A stretch of 64,000 nucleotides of DNA from Nicotiana tabacum (taxonomy: Eukaryota > Streptophyta > Magnoliopsida > Solanales > Solanaceae), in contig NC_134097.1 of assembly GCF_000715075.1 (NCBI RefSeq), positions 68,233,190 to 68,297,189 on the forward strand, read 5' to 3'. Each line of letters begins with the position of its first letter. The stretch's first letter is position 1. Shown here one piece after another: positions 1 to 11,956 of the stretch. A program made the translations under genes and the position numbers. A model generated the notes under the pieces. The model saw only the letters and a program-made list of their open reading frames with translations, made no database searches and had not been told where the DNA came from.

Positions 1-938
1 TCTATTTCTTGGCGACTTACAATGAACCCAAGTAGTTTTCCAGCAGGAACCCCAAATGCACACTTCGCGGGATTCAGCTTCAGGTTGTACCTTCGTAATC
101 TGTTGAAGAACTTCCTCGAATCTTCCATGTGGTCAGTGGTTTTGTTGGACTTGATAATAACATCATCTACGTACACCTCTATCTCCTTGTATATCATATC
201 GTAGAAGATGGTAGTCATGGCCCTCATATAGGTGGCCCCTCCATTCTTCAGGCTGAAAGGCATCATCTTGTAACAGTACATCCCCCACGAGTAATGAAAG
301 CCATTTTCCTCTTCATCCATCCATATCTAATGATACCCAGTGAAACAATCTACAAATGAGTGCAACTCATGCTTGGCACAATTGTCGATCAGGATGTGTA
401 TGTTCGGCAAGGGGAAGTCGTCTTTTGGACTGGCCCGGTTGAGATCCCGGTAGTCGACACAGACTCTGACCTTTCCGTCCTTATTTGTTATTGGCACAAT
501 GTTGGCTAACCATGTTGGGTATTCTACTACCCTGAGAACTTTAGCTTTGACTTGATTGGTGATTTGTTCCTTGATTTTCAGACTCATATCAGGCTTGAAT
601 TTTCTGAGCTTTTGCTTTACCGGCAGACTTGTTGGATTAGTTGGCAGTTTGTGAGCCACAATAGATGTGCTCAGAGAAGTCATGTCATCGTACGACCAGG
701 CGAATATGTCCTCATATTCCCTTAGAAATTCTGTGTATTCCTTCTTTTCTGATGGCGATAAGTGGATGCTGATTCGTCTTTCTTTAACATTTTCTGCATC
801 TCCTAGGTTGATAATCTCAGTCTCGTCTAGGTTGGACTTAGGCCTGTTCTCAACTTCCTTAACAATATCTTCTGGTATGTCATCTTCCTCTGAATCTATG
901 TCCATTTGTTGTGTTGTCTCGTTGCATGTCACACTCAT
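1..938 (-). pseudogene. Ogre pol: reverse transcriptase, N-terminal two thirds
   Basis: An acidic linker (residues about 1-100) is followed by RT blocks. VRVCVDYRDLN and the PLP box lie at about 480-390. After a TAG at 329-327, where the family normally has Gln in the GYHQI motif, the same frame stays open to position 1. It includes the SLKNGGATY stretch and an intact YVDD catalytic box at 173-162. The catalytic aspartates are therefore preserved and the visible RT damage is one nonsense codon. The domain continues beyond the left edge. In a live element it would copy element RNA into cDNA within the gag particle. Confidence 0.9.
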
Positions 939-950
939 TGGTTCATCAAG

Positions 951-1150
951 ATATGTAATAGTAATGTTGTATAAGTAAAGTAATGAGAGAAAATAATAAG
1001 AGTAAGATTTATAGGGAAAATTGAAATGCTTTGATAAATTCCATAACTATTTTAAATATTGAAGATCTTATTGCGAAATTTCAAAATACGAAAGGAAAGT
1101 CAATTAGTAAAAATAAAAGATAGTGCATGATGCTTGTTCAGCCTTGCTAC
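951..1150 (-). other. Candidate Ogre intron between protease and RT regions
   Basis: On the minus strand a GT follows an AAGCCTCGGG exon end at about 1150. A T-rich, stop-filled 200-bp stretch follows, and coding resumes at about 950 with a CTTGATGAACC exon start. Ogre elements are known to carry an intron here. The expected acceptor AG is not visible: the sequence reads TTACAT where TTACAG would be expected. The acceptor may therefore have been lost by mutation. The limits are inferred from the coding boundaries, not proven. Confidence 0.55.
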
Positions 1151-1161
1151 CCCGAGGCTTT

Positions 1162-2934
1162 CTAGGCTCTGGTGGTTCTGATGGTCCAGTTATTGAGGCA
1201 TGCTCCTCTGCTTACTGCCTGTAGGGAAGGGCCTTCCTCCCCCTCCTCCTCGAAAACAACACAACAATCCATATCATCGTTTTCTAGGAACAAATTCCTC
1301 ACTACTGCCAGTGCTTCCTCTTCTTCTGACCCATAGATAACATCAGCTGGCTGGAAAGTCTGGTTCAAATGTAGTATTGGCTACTCTAGCGGAGAGTAAG
1401 GACCGCTCCATGGTGGCGACCAGTTGTTGAATTCCTCCTAAGTGTACTCATATCCCAGACCGAAGGTGGTGCCATGATTCTTTAGTTTGATAGGCTTAGC
1501 GATTCATTGGAGGTTCTTGCCAAGTCCCCTGCCAGGTTTGTATCCGCTCTAGTTCAATATGCTTTCAATTTTATTGTCCCACCATTTGTCCTTGTCGATG
1601 GTGTTGACTCACCCGATGTGTTGATAGGTCTTCCTGCCTATCTTTCTTCCTCCTGCGATTGCTAGGATGGTCTGGCGATTGTATATGGGATTGCTACCAT
1701 CGCCGTGAATGATCACCTCTTGGTGGTTCCACTCAAATTTCACCGCCTGATGTAGTATTGATGTTACGGACCCAGCGGCATGAATCCACGGTCGTCCCAA
1801 CAACAAATTGTAAGATGTCGGCACGTCTATCACTTGAAAATAAACATCGAAACAAGTAGGCCCTAATGGCAAACACATGCTGATTTCCCCAGTGGTGGAC
1901 CTTCGAGAACCGTCGAAAGATTTGATGTTGATGGCCCCATCCTTGATCTCATGCAGCCCATTTCCCAATGTCTTGAGTGTTACCAACAGACAAATGTTGA
2001 GGCTGGACCCTCCATCAACCAGGATTCTGGTGATAAAATAATCTTCGCATTGCACGGTGATGTGCAACGCCTTGTTGTGACTCAATCCTTCTGGTGGCAG
2101 CTCATCTTCATGAAAAGTGATCTTGTGACATTCCAATACCTGCCCTACCATGCATGCCATCTCTCCTCCGGTGATGTTGCTTGGTACATATGCCTCACTC
2201 AGCACCTTTAACAAGGCATTCTAGTGTGCATCGAAATTTTGTAGCAAAGCTAGGATAGAAATTTGTGTCGGCGTTTTGTTCAGCTGATTAATGACCGAGT
2301 ATTCCTTGGATTGTATCTTTCTCCAGAGATCATTGGGCCCGATTTCAGTGGTGGTTGGCCGACCAGAGGCCTGCTTGCTTGACTCAGCCAAATGTTCCGG
2401 GGTATAAACCTTACCGGTTCTTGTCATACCCTATGCCGCAACGGCTTCCCCGAACTTGACCTTACCTTTTCTTCTTGCCTCGGTTGTGTAGTCCCAAGGT
2501 ATGGCATTTGTATGGAATAGTGTTACGACAGACATTGCTACTGGAATTGGCATGGGCACCTTTACTCCGAACGGAGCATGTGCTTTGGAAGGTAAAACCG
2601 CAATTTCAAATGGTTCGGGTGTGTTTGCTGGAGACACTAACTCGACCTCAATTGGCACTGGTGTCTTTGCAGAGGATGGTGCTTCAAACTCAAGTGGTAT
2701 GGACATATTTACCTCGGCGTACCCAGAAGGCTGAATCTGGACTACAATCGAATTGAGGGTGACTATTGGCTTTTTTGGATCGTCGCCTTCTGTGATCAAA
2801 CTGAACGATCCCTTGGGGTCCCAATCATCCTCCATTTCAATCATGTGAACGCCTCCACCCTTGTATTCCGACAGAGTGTTATTGCAAACATTTGGAGCAG
2901 GTTCTTTTGCCACAATAATCTTGTTATCAATCAA
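1162..2934 (-). pseudogene. Ogre gag C-terminal linker and aspartic protease
   Basis: One frame runs from 2934 to 1609, broken only by TAG codons at 2433-2431 and 2223-2221; a further TAG sits just upstream at 2940-2938. The protease part has LVDGGSSLNI (Tat-lineage form of the active site), a YNLLLGRPWIH flap-side motif and an ILHQAVKFEW stretch, as in retropepsin-like proteases of Tat elements. The upstream half is a Pro/Glu-rich linker. Below 1609 a further acidic fragment (1368-1162, FQPADVIYGSEEEE) is the C-terminal part before the intron candidate. The protein would cleave the polyprotein. Confidence 0.85.
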
Positions 2935-4548
2935 AGTCTAGATCTTATTTCAGAGAGCGCCATTCATCAATGGTATGTCCTTTCATGCCAGAATGATATG
3001 CACAGGATTTATTTGGATTGACCCATTGATAAGGGTTTTCAGGGTTTATAGCAGGGATAGGGGTGACATAACCAGTAGCTTCAAGTCTCTCGTACAGCTG
3101 GTCAATTGGCTTAGCAATGGCGGTATACTGTTTGGGAGGTCTGCGGTCAAAATTTGGTCGAGGTCTAGGAATGTTTTAGCGTGCGAGAGGTGATTGATAG
3201 TGGGATGGTTGAGTATTGTAGGCTTAGTAGACATGTGCATGTTGGGAATATCTTTGTGAGGTAGGTTGATATGTGGGAGGTGGAGGTGATTTATAAGTGG
3301 GTGGTGGAGTTTGGTAAGAGGGTGAGGGTATTTGGTAGTTCGGAGTAGGCTGATATGTGAGTGTAGGCATTGGATAGGTTTGGTATTTGATAGGAGATTT
3401 GGTTCTCTATGCAACCATTATGGCACCTACGTCCCTTTTCTTGGACGTACCACCAGACTGTAAGGCCTTATTGATAGCTTGCAAGGCTTCAAAGTTTGTA
3501 ACTATACCACTTTTGATGCTTTCTTCGATCCTTTACCAACTTGATGATGTCGGAAAATTTATGGCTTTCAATCAACATCAGCCTTTCATAGTATTGCGGG
3601 TCATGATCTCGGACGAAAAATTTGTTCATTTGTTCTTCCTCTAAGGCAGGTCTGACCTTTAGCAGCTTCTAATCTCCAACGAGTAGCATACTCGCGGAAT
3701 GTTTCTGTGGGCTTCTTCTTTAGGTTCTGGATATAGAATACGTCTGGCGCATTTTTTGTGTTGAACCTGAACCTTTCCATGAAATTGGACGCCATGCTTA
3801 CCCAGCTCAGCCATTTCTTCGGGTCTTGGCTAATGTACCAAGACAGAGCATCTCCTTTCACACTTCTCATGAAAAGTTTCATGTGGATCCTTTCATCCTT
3901 TCCTACTCCGACCAGCTTGTCGCAGTATGTTCTCAAATGAACTCTTGGATCCTCTGTACCATCAAACATCTCGAACTTAGGAGATTTATACCCCTTGGAC
4001 AGTTCGACATCGGGTTGTATGCAAAGATCTTCGTAGTTCAACCCTTAAATCCCCTTACTTCCTTTGACGCCCTGAATTCGGCTAGTCAACTTCTTAAATT
4101 CTTCAACCAGGTTCCTGATGAGTGAGTTTTTATCATCAGACTCGGGTGTGCTTGAGATGGTTTAGGTGGAGTATGGTACGGTCTCCACATAGATGGGGGG
4201 GTGTTATGATGAGTGTGGAAATGGTCATTTGTGGAGCTCAACGGTTCTGGGATGAGCAGTAGAGTATTGTTGGAGGTGTGGCAAGTGTTGCGGTGGTGGT
4301 GAGGAGCGGGATGGTTTTGTGTTTTTGGGATATTTTGTGGAGGTGTGGGGTTCTGGGTGTTTGGGAAATTAACGTCTGGAGTGGTGAGGGAAAATGACAA
4401 ATTCTCCAGATTCCGAACTTGATCAAGTTCTTCCTGGAACTTCAATAGTTTCTGCTCGAGTTGGGTTTTCTTTAGAAACCTGAGTACCATGAGTGACCTC
4501 TACCCGTTCAGTTGAGTTTTCCTTTCTGGTGTTGTTCGAATCTTCCAT
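2935..4548 (-). pseudogene. Ogre gag (retrotransposon gag)
   Basis: The likely start is the ATG at 4548-4546 (MEDSNNTRKEN). A proline/histidine-rich segment in a shifted frame (4490-4086) precedes the conserved core at 4041-3601: FEMFDGTEDPRVHLRTYC, DALSWYISQDP, MERFRFN and TFREYATRW, typical of the retrotrans_gag domain. The C-terminal part at about 3200-2941 contains a zinc-knuckle-like CAYHSGMKGH segment whose expected last cysteine is Trp (DEW instead of DEC). Several frame changes and stops show decay. The protein would form the cytoplasmic particle. Confidence 0.85.
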
Positions 4549-4964
4549 CTTCCCTTTGTTCTTGTTTCTGATAGGACTAAGAGGAGGAGTGGGTGGAGGG
4601 ACCCTGGATCACGTGGAATAGGATGATGATGCTAGAGTGCACGAACTAACCTTTGGGGAGGGGAATAATAAAAACAAAAATAAAGAATAAAACAAAAGGT
4701 AACCAAGTTAGTGAGGATCATAAAAAGTATTACAGTGTTTAAACACAGTGCGGGAATATAAATCGTGTCCTAATTTGAGGACTTCTTTGTACCCGAGGTA
4801 GGCCTAGCAACAAATTGTTTTGGAGAACTTAGAATGCTAAATGCCTCATTTTATTGATAGAAAATAAGAGGAATCCCAAATCGACACTAAATAAACAAGA
4901 AGTGAAAATCACTAATGGCCATTGGCCTTATTACATTTTATAAAGCGAAAAGATAAACTCCTAT
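4549..4964 (-). other. Spacer between Ogre ORF1 and gag
   Basis: A noncoding A/T-rich segment between the ORF1 stop and the gag start. No ORF or recognisable repeat was seen. It is the expected intergenic leader of Ogre elements. Confidence 0.6.
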
Positions 4965-6564
4965 CTAGTTGGTCCCTGAAGGACCTTCCCCAGACTCGGC
5001 ATCTTTGTCTCCATCGAACAGCTTCACCAACTCGCGAAGTCCCATCAACAGGTAGGCTCTGGCTAGGTGTCCGCCCTTGTTTCCTTCAGCATTCTGGCAA
5101 TTCTCGATTCTTTTGAGAAATTTCCTTTCCAGCTCTACTAAACCCCACTCTAAGTATCCCAGTCGCTTGTTGGCACTGACAACCATGTCTTTCCACTCTT
5201 CAATCAGCTTTTGGTGGGCTTCTTGTATCTCACGGTGCTCGCTTTCACATTCCCAAATCCTCTTGCGTAGTTGATTGTATTTGACCTGTGCCTCGACCTT
5301 TTCATCTATGATTCTGTGACCTCGAACAAACCCAGGTTGACCCAGACCATTATGATTATCCTCCAACCAGCCTGAATAGTATGGAGTACAACCAACATGT
5401 TATCTGTCTGGCTCGATAGTATCCCTTCCCATGATGATTTTGCAGTGCCACATATGCTCAGCTTGGCACTTGTAAGGGCTATCATCATCCTGAAATTCAG
5501 CCCGGAAGTGACTCATCTTGTCGACCCTTGGTATAACCTGCTTCCTACTGGCCTGTATCATAACTTAGAGAGGGACGTAAGGGTAGGTTCCTCTCAAACC
5601 AATCAGTATCAGAAACGGTGCATCCCTGGATCGGGCGATGAATTCCTCCATAGGGAACCACTCGAACATCCATTGTACTTGATCCTCAGTTAGATTTTCA
5701 AATAGCTCTAACCACTCTTTGGCGTCTTCTGGTTGGATGAACATGTTGGGCATGTAGTTCATTCATCTTGGATGATGAAAGGCTATGTGATCATCCCAAT
5801 CCCTTCGCTAAATCTCTTGTCGATATTCACCCCTTTGGAGATGGTCCATGCGCCAGAGCTGGAGTAGCAAATTGCATCCCTCGAAATGTTTGGCTCTTTG
5901 TTGACACTTCTCCAAGGCTCAGTATATCTCTGCAATGATCATGGGCACTATGCTGAAAGGTTGCCCACCAGTTCCCTCCATTAGAGTTTTGGTTACCATA
6001 GCTAGCCTGGTGTGGATCCTTTCTTTCTTCATTAGAAACACTATCATCCCCAGGAAGCAAAGCATGAAGACAAAGACCCTTCGGTGAATATGCCCCAATG
6101 ATGTGAGGGCGAACTCGACAGGATAAGTACTGTAAGATTTGATGTGACCATACCTCATACAAATAATCAACGGGAATATATGACTCTTTCAAGAATGTCA
6201 ATTCTGGATTCTTCTTTAGACCTATCATTTTGAGGAAACCTCTACCCTTGCGGTTTTCTGGCATTAACAAACCCAGAGTTTCCTATGGTATACCAGCTAA
6301 TCCTCCTATTTCCTCCAGCAGGGGTGTCATCTCATTGTCCCCTAAGTGGAACACAGACCTATCACAATCCCAGAACAGAGTAGCAGCTTCTATGATCTTG
6401 TTGTTAGGTTGGATTTCCAGAAGAGAAGGTAGATTTCCTAGGTATTTCCGGACAAGAATCTGATCACTGGAATGAAGATCCTCCCACCAGCTTAGCAATT
6501 TTGGGTGGATGTTGGTGACCATGCCGAATCTAGGGACTTCGTGCCTCATATTTCTGCAAGACAA
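4965..6564 (-). pseudogene. Ogre extra ORF1 upstream of gag (DUF7745-like)
   Basis: Reading down from 6564, the N-terminal block has LLSWWEDLHSSDQ, KYLGNLPSLLEI, EAATLFWDCD and NEMTPLLEEIGGLAG, which resembles the plant DUF7745 family. The middle (6270-5565) contains SYIPVDYLYE and EFALTSLGHIHRRVF-type blocks in two frames. The C-terminal part (5366-4965) is a charged coiled coil (KVEAQVKYNQLRKRIWECE...) ending in SGEGPSGTN. The whole would be about 530 residues, but it is cut by several stops and frameshifts. Such an ORF is diagnostic of Ogre elements. Its function is unknown. Confidence 0.8.
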
Positions 6565-7257
6565 AAGGGTTAGGCCCTTACCCCCACCAGACTCGACTAT
6601 TAAATATCAATAATAAGCATAAAAATATTTAGTTCTCCAAATAAATGCACAAAACATGGTAGTGTCCGTTTGGGTTTTAGGGAAACCCAGTGGACTTTGG
6701 ACAAGGCTATCTTAAAGAGTTATTATGCAGACAATATAACTGACTCGGCTAGGTTTGACCATGATGCATGCACAATTAAATAGAGTAAGGTTTCTATGGG
6801 ATTTTAGACTGGTACCCTTGAGCGGACAACTCAACAGAGAAAGGCGCGGAACCGTCGACTACACCGTTGATCGACTGGCTTTACCGCAAATATTCCTTTG
6901 CTGGATTTAGGGGATGATAATATCAGAAGAGCGCAACCACTCATTATAAGTGTTGCTATGGTATTTTGTTTGGTACGAGTGGAATATGATGTTGAAAACA
7001 TGTTTATGCAATAACTAAAGCAGGTTGTCACGTATTTGCACGTTGAGAAAGCAGTAAATACAACAGTTATTCATAATTTAAAGCAGTAATAAAGGAAAGC
7101 AGTAAAGGAAAGCAGTAAAAGAAATAAAGGAAAGAAACAAAAAGACAACTCAGTTTTGCAATCGAAAAGAAAATTGAATGCTTGAAAGAAATAAACAGAC
7201 AATTGGGCATAAAGAAGCATAAATAATAATAGTCTAAAATGGTAAAAGCCTAACAAT
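6565..7257 (-). other. Ogre 5' leader between PBS and ORF1
   Basis: About 690 bp with no coding potential. On the minus strand it is pyrimidine-rich near the PBS (runs of CTTTC). This fits the untranslated leader of the element. No other feature was seen. Confidence 0.6.
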
Positions 7258-7274
7258 CCCCAACAGAGTCGCCA
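7258..7274 (-). other. Primer-binding site (tRNA-Arg type) of Ogre element
   Basis: The minus strand reads TGGCGACTCTGTTGGGG starting 3 nt after the LTR end. This matches the tRNA-Arg-type PBS known for Ogre elements and fixes the element's orientation. Confidence 0.85.
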
Positions 7275-8394
7275 TGCTGTCGCGCCCCCTTTTTCTTGCG
7301 AAATTGGGTTTATGACATCTGGGAGGACAACTCATTCCCTTTTTTGGGAATTTTTAGGTTTGAATTGAAGAGTCTCCACCTAATGATTAAGGTGCATTAG
7401 GACACCAAGAAGGTTTGATTTGAGTAATCAGAGATTGGATAAGGGCTTGAAATTATCCCAAGGGAAGGTGTTAGGCACCCATCAGGATCCACTAGTGTGG
7501 TTCCCGGCCAGACTATAGTTGTGAATTTAGATGCAAATAACATGTAGGCAAATAAAGCTTCAAATAAGAGGGGATTTTCACATAATAGTTACAAACAAAA
7601 TTGGAAATAATTAAAAGGAAGTTGATTTTCTTAAAATAAATAGTTTGAAATCTTTAGAAGAAATAAAGGGGAAAAGGGGGGTCCAAGGTTTATTAATAAT
7701 ATGGATCACCCCACACAACATCTGGTAATCACTCCTCAGTGAGGGGCTACACGAGACGTTATCGAGTGGTCATCATATCTATATCTACCCTCCCCACCCC
7801 ATTAAGGTATTAAAGCGCGAAATGGTCTCATTTACTTATTGCATGCTATTACCCGTCCCAATCCTATCAGTCCCAGAGGAATTTAGGACTACTAATCCTA
7901 AGGAGGAGGGGTATTAGTCTTATTTGTAGTTTCAAAGGCAAAATTCTAAGGCGACATACAAAAATATGTATAGCAAGTTGGGGGAAATCACATAACAAGA
8001 AAAGGCTCAGATATACCTCCTCAAACAAAGAAAGCACATAATTAGCATGACTTTCACATACTGTTTATGGTCTGATTAAGAAATTAAAGGTTGAGACAGA
8101 CTGATTTATTACATAATTCAGATAAGAAGCCCGAATCAGGTCTGCCTGCTGGCTGTAGTTAATAGCACAAATTCAGTTTATAACTTTGCCCTATGGCTTG
8201 CCTAAGTGTTGGACAAGGATCCTATAGGCATGGTATCTACTGAATTCAGAAAGCAATAATAATAAACTGAATACATAGTGGTTAAAAAGGTTGTCAGATT
8301 ATTAAAGAAAGCAAGTTTTTACGAAGGTCATGAGTTCTACAAATGATGATCCTTGTTATTACTGGTTAGCTCTAGACGTGAATAAAGCGATTCA

Positions 8395-8830
8395 GATTCG
8401 CTTAATGATTCCTATAGACATGCTTTCTATGTGTAGTTGATCAGAAGCCTTATAGACATGATAAAAGTGCAAAAACCTTATAGACATAATATCTAAATGC
8501 ATAAGACGGGTTTTAACCTCTAAACATGGTATCTAACTGGCAGAATTTGTTTTAAGACATGAACATGATATCTATATACAGTTGATTGTTTAAAACCTAT
8601 GAACATGATTTCTAGATGAAAATGAATATACAAGATTCAGAAGGACCTATAGGCATATTTTCTATATGCATATGCAGAATTCAGATTTCCATACTTATGG
8701 ACATGATTCCTATAAGCATGATTTCTATATGCATGCAGATTTCAGAATGACTTATAGGCATGATTTCTATATGAGAGTTGCAGAATTTAGAATGACCTAT
8801 AGGCATGGTATCTACCCTTTGCATACATAG
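8395..8830 (-). repeat. Hairpin-motif array in Ogre 5' LTR
   Basis: About ten degenerate copies of a unit containing CTATAGRCATGATTTCTATATG, spaced roughly 30-60 bp apart, for example near 8412, 8575, 8645, 8695, 8750 and 8800. The core TATAGACATGATTTCTATA can fold into a 6-bp stem with a 7-nt loop. The same array occurs in both Ogre solo LTRs at the matching place, downstream of the TATA box. Confidence 0.7.
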
Positions 8831-9760
8831 TTACCCGCCTTTTTCACTAGCCAACCCGAAGAGTTTATTACAAATTATTACAGCTTAGAATAAAGTAAAA
8901 TACATCAGAAAAATGTAAATAAAAGTACAACCAAAGGAGAGCCTGATTCAGACTTCATGTCTGAAATATGAGGTAAACCTTCCATAAGATCAAGATCCAA
9001 AGCCTTTCTCCCCTTCGAGTGTGTCAAAGTTCCCTAAGAGCCTCAAAAAGGAATCCAGGCAATGCTCACACCCAAATATATTATCAGATTAGGACAAGTG
9101 CAGTGTGGAAGGGCCAGCCCTCAAGTGTCCAAGTTCAGAGGGAGCTCAAAGGATCCCAAGGCAAGGCTCACAAGAAAGGGGCAAAACATAAAGACTAAGA
9201 GAGTGTGCAAGTGCAGAAACAGAATTCTAAAAGGGGGAAAGGAGGGGGAAATAGCTATAGATAAGTACACATAAGGGGTTCAGGGGGAATAGGGAAATTG
9301 AAAGAAGCAAGGGCAGACTGTGGGCATGCCCAGCAATGGAGAATGTCAGCATACCCATAAGCCTGTTAGAACACACTATTTAGAGGCTAAGATCCCAAGG
9401 GATCAAATTTAATTCATGGAAAATAATTTGCATATTGCCATGCCTTAAACCATAGCTCAAACACATACAGGGCAGGGGTTTGGGATTCAGAATAGAATAG
9501 GCAGAAAGAAATCAGCATGCTGAAGTAAGTGTTGAACTATACAGAAACAGTGAGTAGGCATAGATATGCAACCAATAAATAAACACTTTGTTGTGGTGCT
9601 AAAGCTTAAATCAGGACATACCAGTTTCAAAGAAACAAATAGAGAAAAGCAGTTGGTCTTGTAAACAGGCCACATTGCAGACAATAAGAGAGAATACTAT
9701 TGCGTGTAAGTGTAAGTTCATAAAGACTATGAGTGATGGTTTGCTAATGAAAGAGTCGTG

Positions 9761-9769
9761 TATTTATAG
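9761..9769 (-). promoter_or_regulatory. TATA box of Ogre 5' LTR
   Basis: The minus strand reads CTATAAATA about 2.19 kb into the LTR. The solo LTRs have CTATAAATA (41625) and CTATAAAAG (57333) at comparable distances (2.0 and 2.3 kb), so the position is conserved. Confidence 0.65.
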
Positions 9770-11956
9770 TGTGAAAAAACAGGCAGAAATAAGGTAAGAA
9801 AACGATTAAGGAACTGGATGTCAATGAAGAATCAATCAACACAAAACTTCCTTTAATTAAGGAATTCAGACTCATAAGGTAAAACTATTTAAGGAAAGAA
9901 GTCAAATAAACATCTTGTGCAAAGTAGGCAATTAGGGGTAATTACATAGAAGTTTATTTTAGGGGCAGAGCTTTGAAATACACGGTTGCATAAATAACGT
10001 AAGAGAAATCAATTAGTAGCCAGTAAATCAAGGATCAGAGATTTTGTAATTACTGGTCCATGAATGAACCAAGTCAGAAAAGCTGAGAAAAGTTTTTAAC
10101 TTAAGTCGAGTAACAGGGCAGTCAGCAAACAAGGAAAGAAATCAATCCAACTTATACAAAAGGAAGTCTGAAATTAATCAAAAATTAAATGCCCTTTTAG
10201 AGGGAAGATCAGCACATATAAAGAGCACATAAGTATCAGGCATGCAAAAAGAGTCAAGTGGAAGGTCTTATAGAGTTTAACAAAAGTCAAAATCATATGA
10301 AGAAACAAAATTGAAACAATGATTTTGAAACTTAATGAAACAGTAGATGAAACAACTCCAGGAACTCAAATAGGTCCAAAAGATTAGGGTTTTTAAAATC
10401 AGGCAAGTTCAGAGATCAAGCACAAGCAAATCACATAGCCAATGGTCTCAAAACTCAGATGAACCCCCAAATTCTAGGGTTTTTACCATCAATCGAGTGC
10501 AGAGGTGAGAGGACAAACAATCAAGGAAAAGATACTAATCGAAATAGGTTTAGAGGTTTTAGAAAGGAACTGAGACCCTTAGAATGCCCTTTCAGTAGTA
10601 GAAACTCATGAGAAGCATAGTAAAACAATAACATGCGAGACACAGTAAAAGAAACATAGTAGAAGAAGCTAATGAGAAACATAGTAGAAGAAACTGATTA
10701 AGAACACAGTAGTAGAAACTTAAAACATAGTAGAAGAAACTGATAAGAACATGGTAGTAGAAACTTAACGATAACACAGTAGAAGAAACGTAGTAGAAGA
10801 AACACAAAGAACACAGTAGAAGAAACATATAGATGAACCACACAAAAGAAAAAGAAAAATCAGAGAAACATCTAAAAACCCTAGATCGGAGAATAAAGGC
10901 TTTGAAAGCATAACTTTTGAAAGAAATATCAGAAAATCGTTTAAAAGCTTAAGGAAAATATGGATATGGAACAGATCTACAGAGATTAGAAAAACCTCAA
11001 AAGCTAGGGTTTCAGAGAAACCCAAACGGTGAGAAAGGCTTGGATCTAAGCAGGAGGAGTCGAGGTCATGCTCGAAACAGACAAGGGTTGCTGGAGCAAG
11101 GCCGGAGATGGCCGTGAAACTTGAATCAACAAGGGTCTGGACCCAGCTCTTCGTGGTCATGTCATGAGACTTCAGTAACCAAGCATGAGGAGCCATAGAA
11201 GGCTGGTGGGTGGTGAAACCACCATGGATTCAGGCCAGGAAGTGGCCAAAGAAGATGGGTGGAACTCATCAGAGAGGAGGGGAAGGGGGAAAGTTCTAGA
11301 GAGAACCAGAGATAGAGAGATAGGGAGAGAGTCGGTTGAGTGAGGAATGAGAGGGGTCTTGGGGGGTCGTTTGGTTTAATTTGGTAAGTGCAGATCTGGA
11401 CCGTTGATCAAAAATGGTCAACGGCCATGATTTAGTCCGGGTTGGGTATTGGGTTTAATTAGGCCAAATTAAAAGGCCAAATGTGGCTATAAGTTAAATA
11501 GCCATTTTTTCCCATTTAATTTATAAAAAATATTAAACAAATTTTTGAAAACAAATTGAAAGCACTAAAATGACTTATAACATATAATTATCAATTTAAA
11601 AATACAAAATCCCATTTTATAAACATGAGACGGATTTAAACATAAAATTGGATAATATTGCCATTACGCAATTTTATCATTAAAATACCAGATAAATTTG
11701 TAAAAATGTGTGAAAAAATATATTAGCTATATTTTACTATAAACATGAGAATCCAATAAATAAATCACCAAAAAAATAATTTCGGGGACAATTATTGGGT
11801 TTTCCTTGATAAAATAGAGCAGTAAATTGACTTAAAAATCTTTGAAAAATTAAGAAAAATAAAAGGACCTTGGGACATACTTATATATGCATATACATGC
11901 TATTTTGAAACATATTTTGCATATAAAAAAATACAGGAAAAAATTGGGTATCGACT

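Larger units (their letters stand above)
1..11956 (-). mobile_element. Ogre/Tat-lineage Ty3/gypsy retrotransposon, 5' part, truncated by window edge
   Basis: Reading on the minus strand, the order is LTR (11956-7278), tRNA-Arg-type PBS (7274-7258), leader, extra ORF1 (6564-4965), gag (4548 to about 2935), protease (2934-1162), an intron-like AT-rich gap (1150-951) and reverse transcriptase (938 to 1, leaving the window). An extra ORF before gag, a long LTR and an intron between protease and RT are the known hallmarks of Ogre elements. RNase H, integrase and the 3' LTR must lie left of the window. The element sits inside the 3' LTR of a Tekay chromovirus, whose sequence resumes at 11957. All coding parts carry stops or frameshifts, so it is not autonomous. 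Confidence 0.9.
7278..11956 (-). repeat. 5' LTR of Ogre element, about 4.68 kb
   Basis: The plus-strand left end TGTCGCGCCCCC and right end GGGTATCGAC(T) match the two ends of the solo LTRs at 54919-59631 (same orientation) and 39619-44238 (inverted). Lengths are 4679, 4713 and 4620 bp. The final base at 11956 is T where CA is expected, a likely mutation. The following ATCTA (11957-11961) would be the target-site copy; its partner is outside the window. The LTR contains a TATA box (9769-9761) and a hairpin-motif array (8395-8830). Confidence 0.88.

Noticed and set aside
9062..9274. Lys/Arg-rich 70-codon plus ORF in the Ogre LTR, with a similar one near 56606-56940
   Set aside because: Present at matching places because the LTRs are homologous; frame and stops are not conserved and it is antisense to the LTR transcript.
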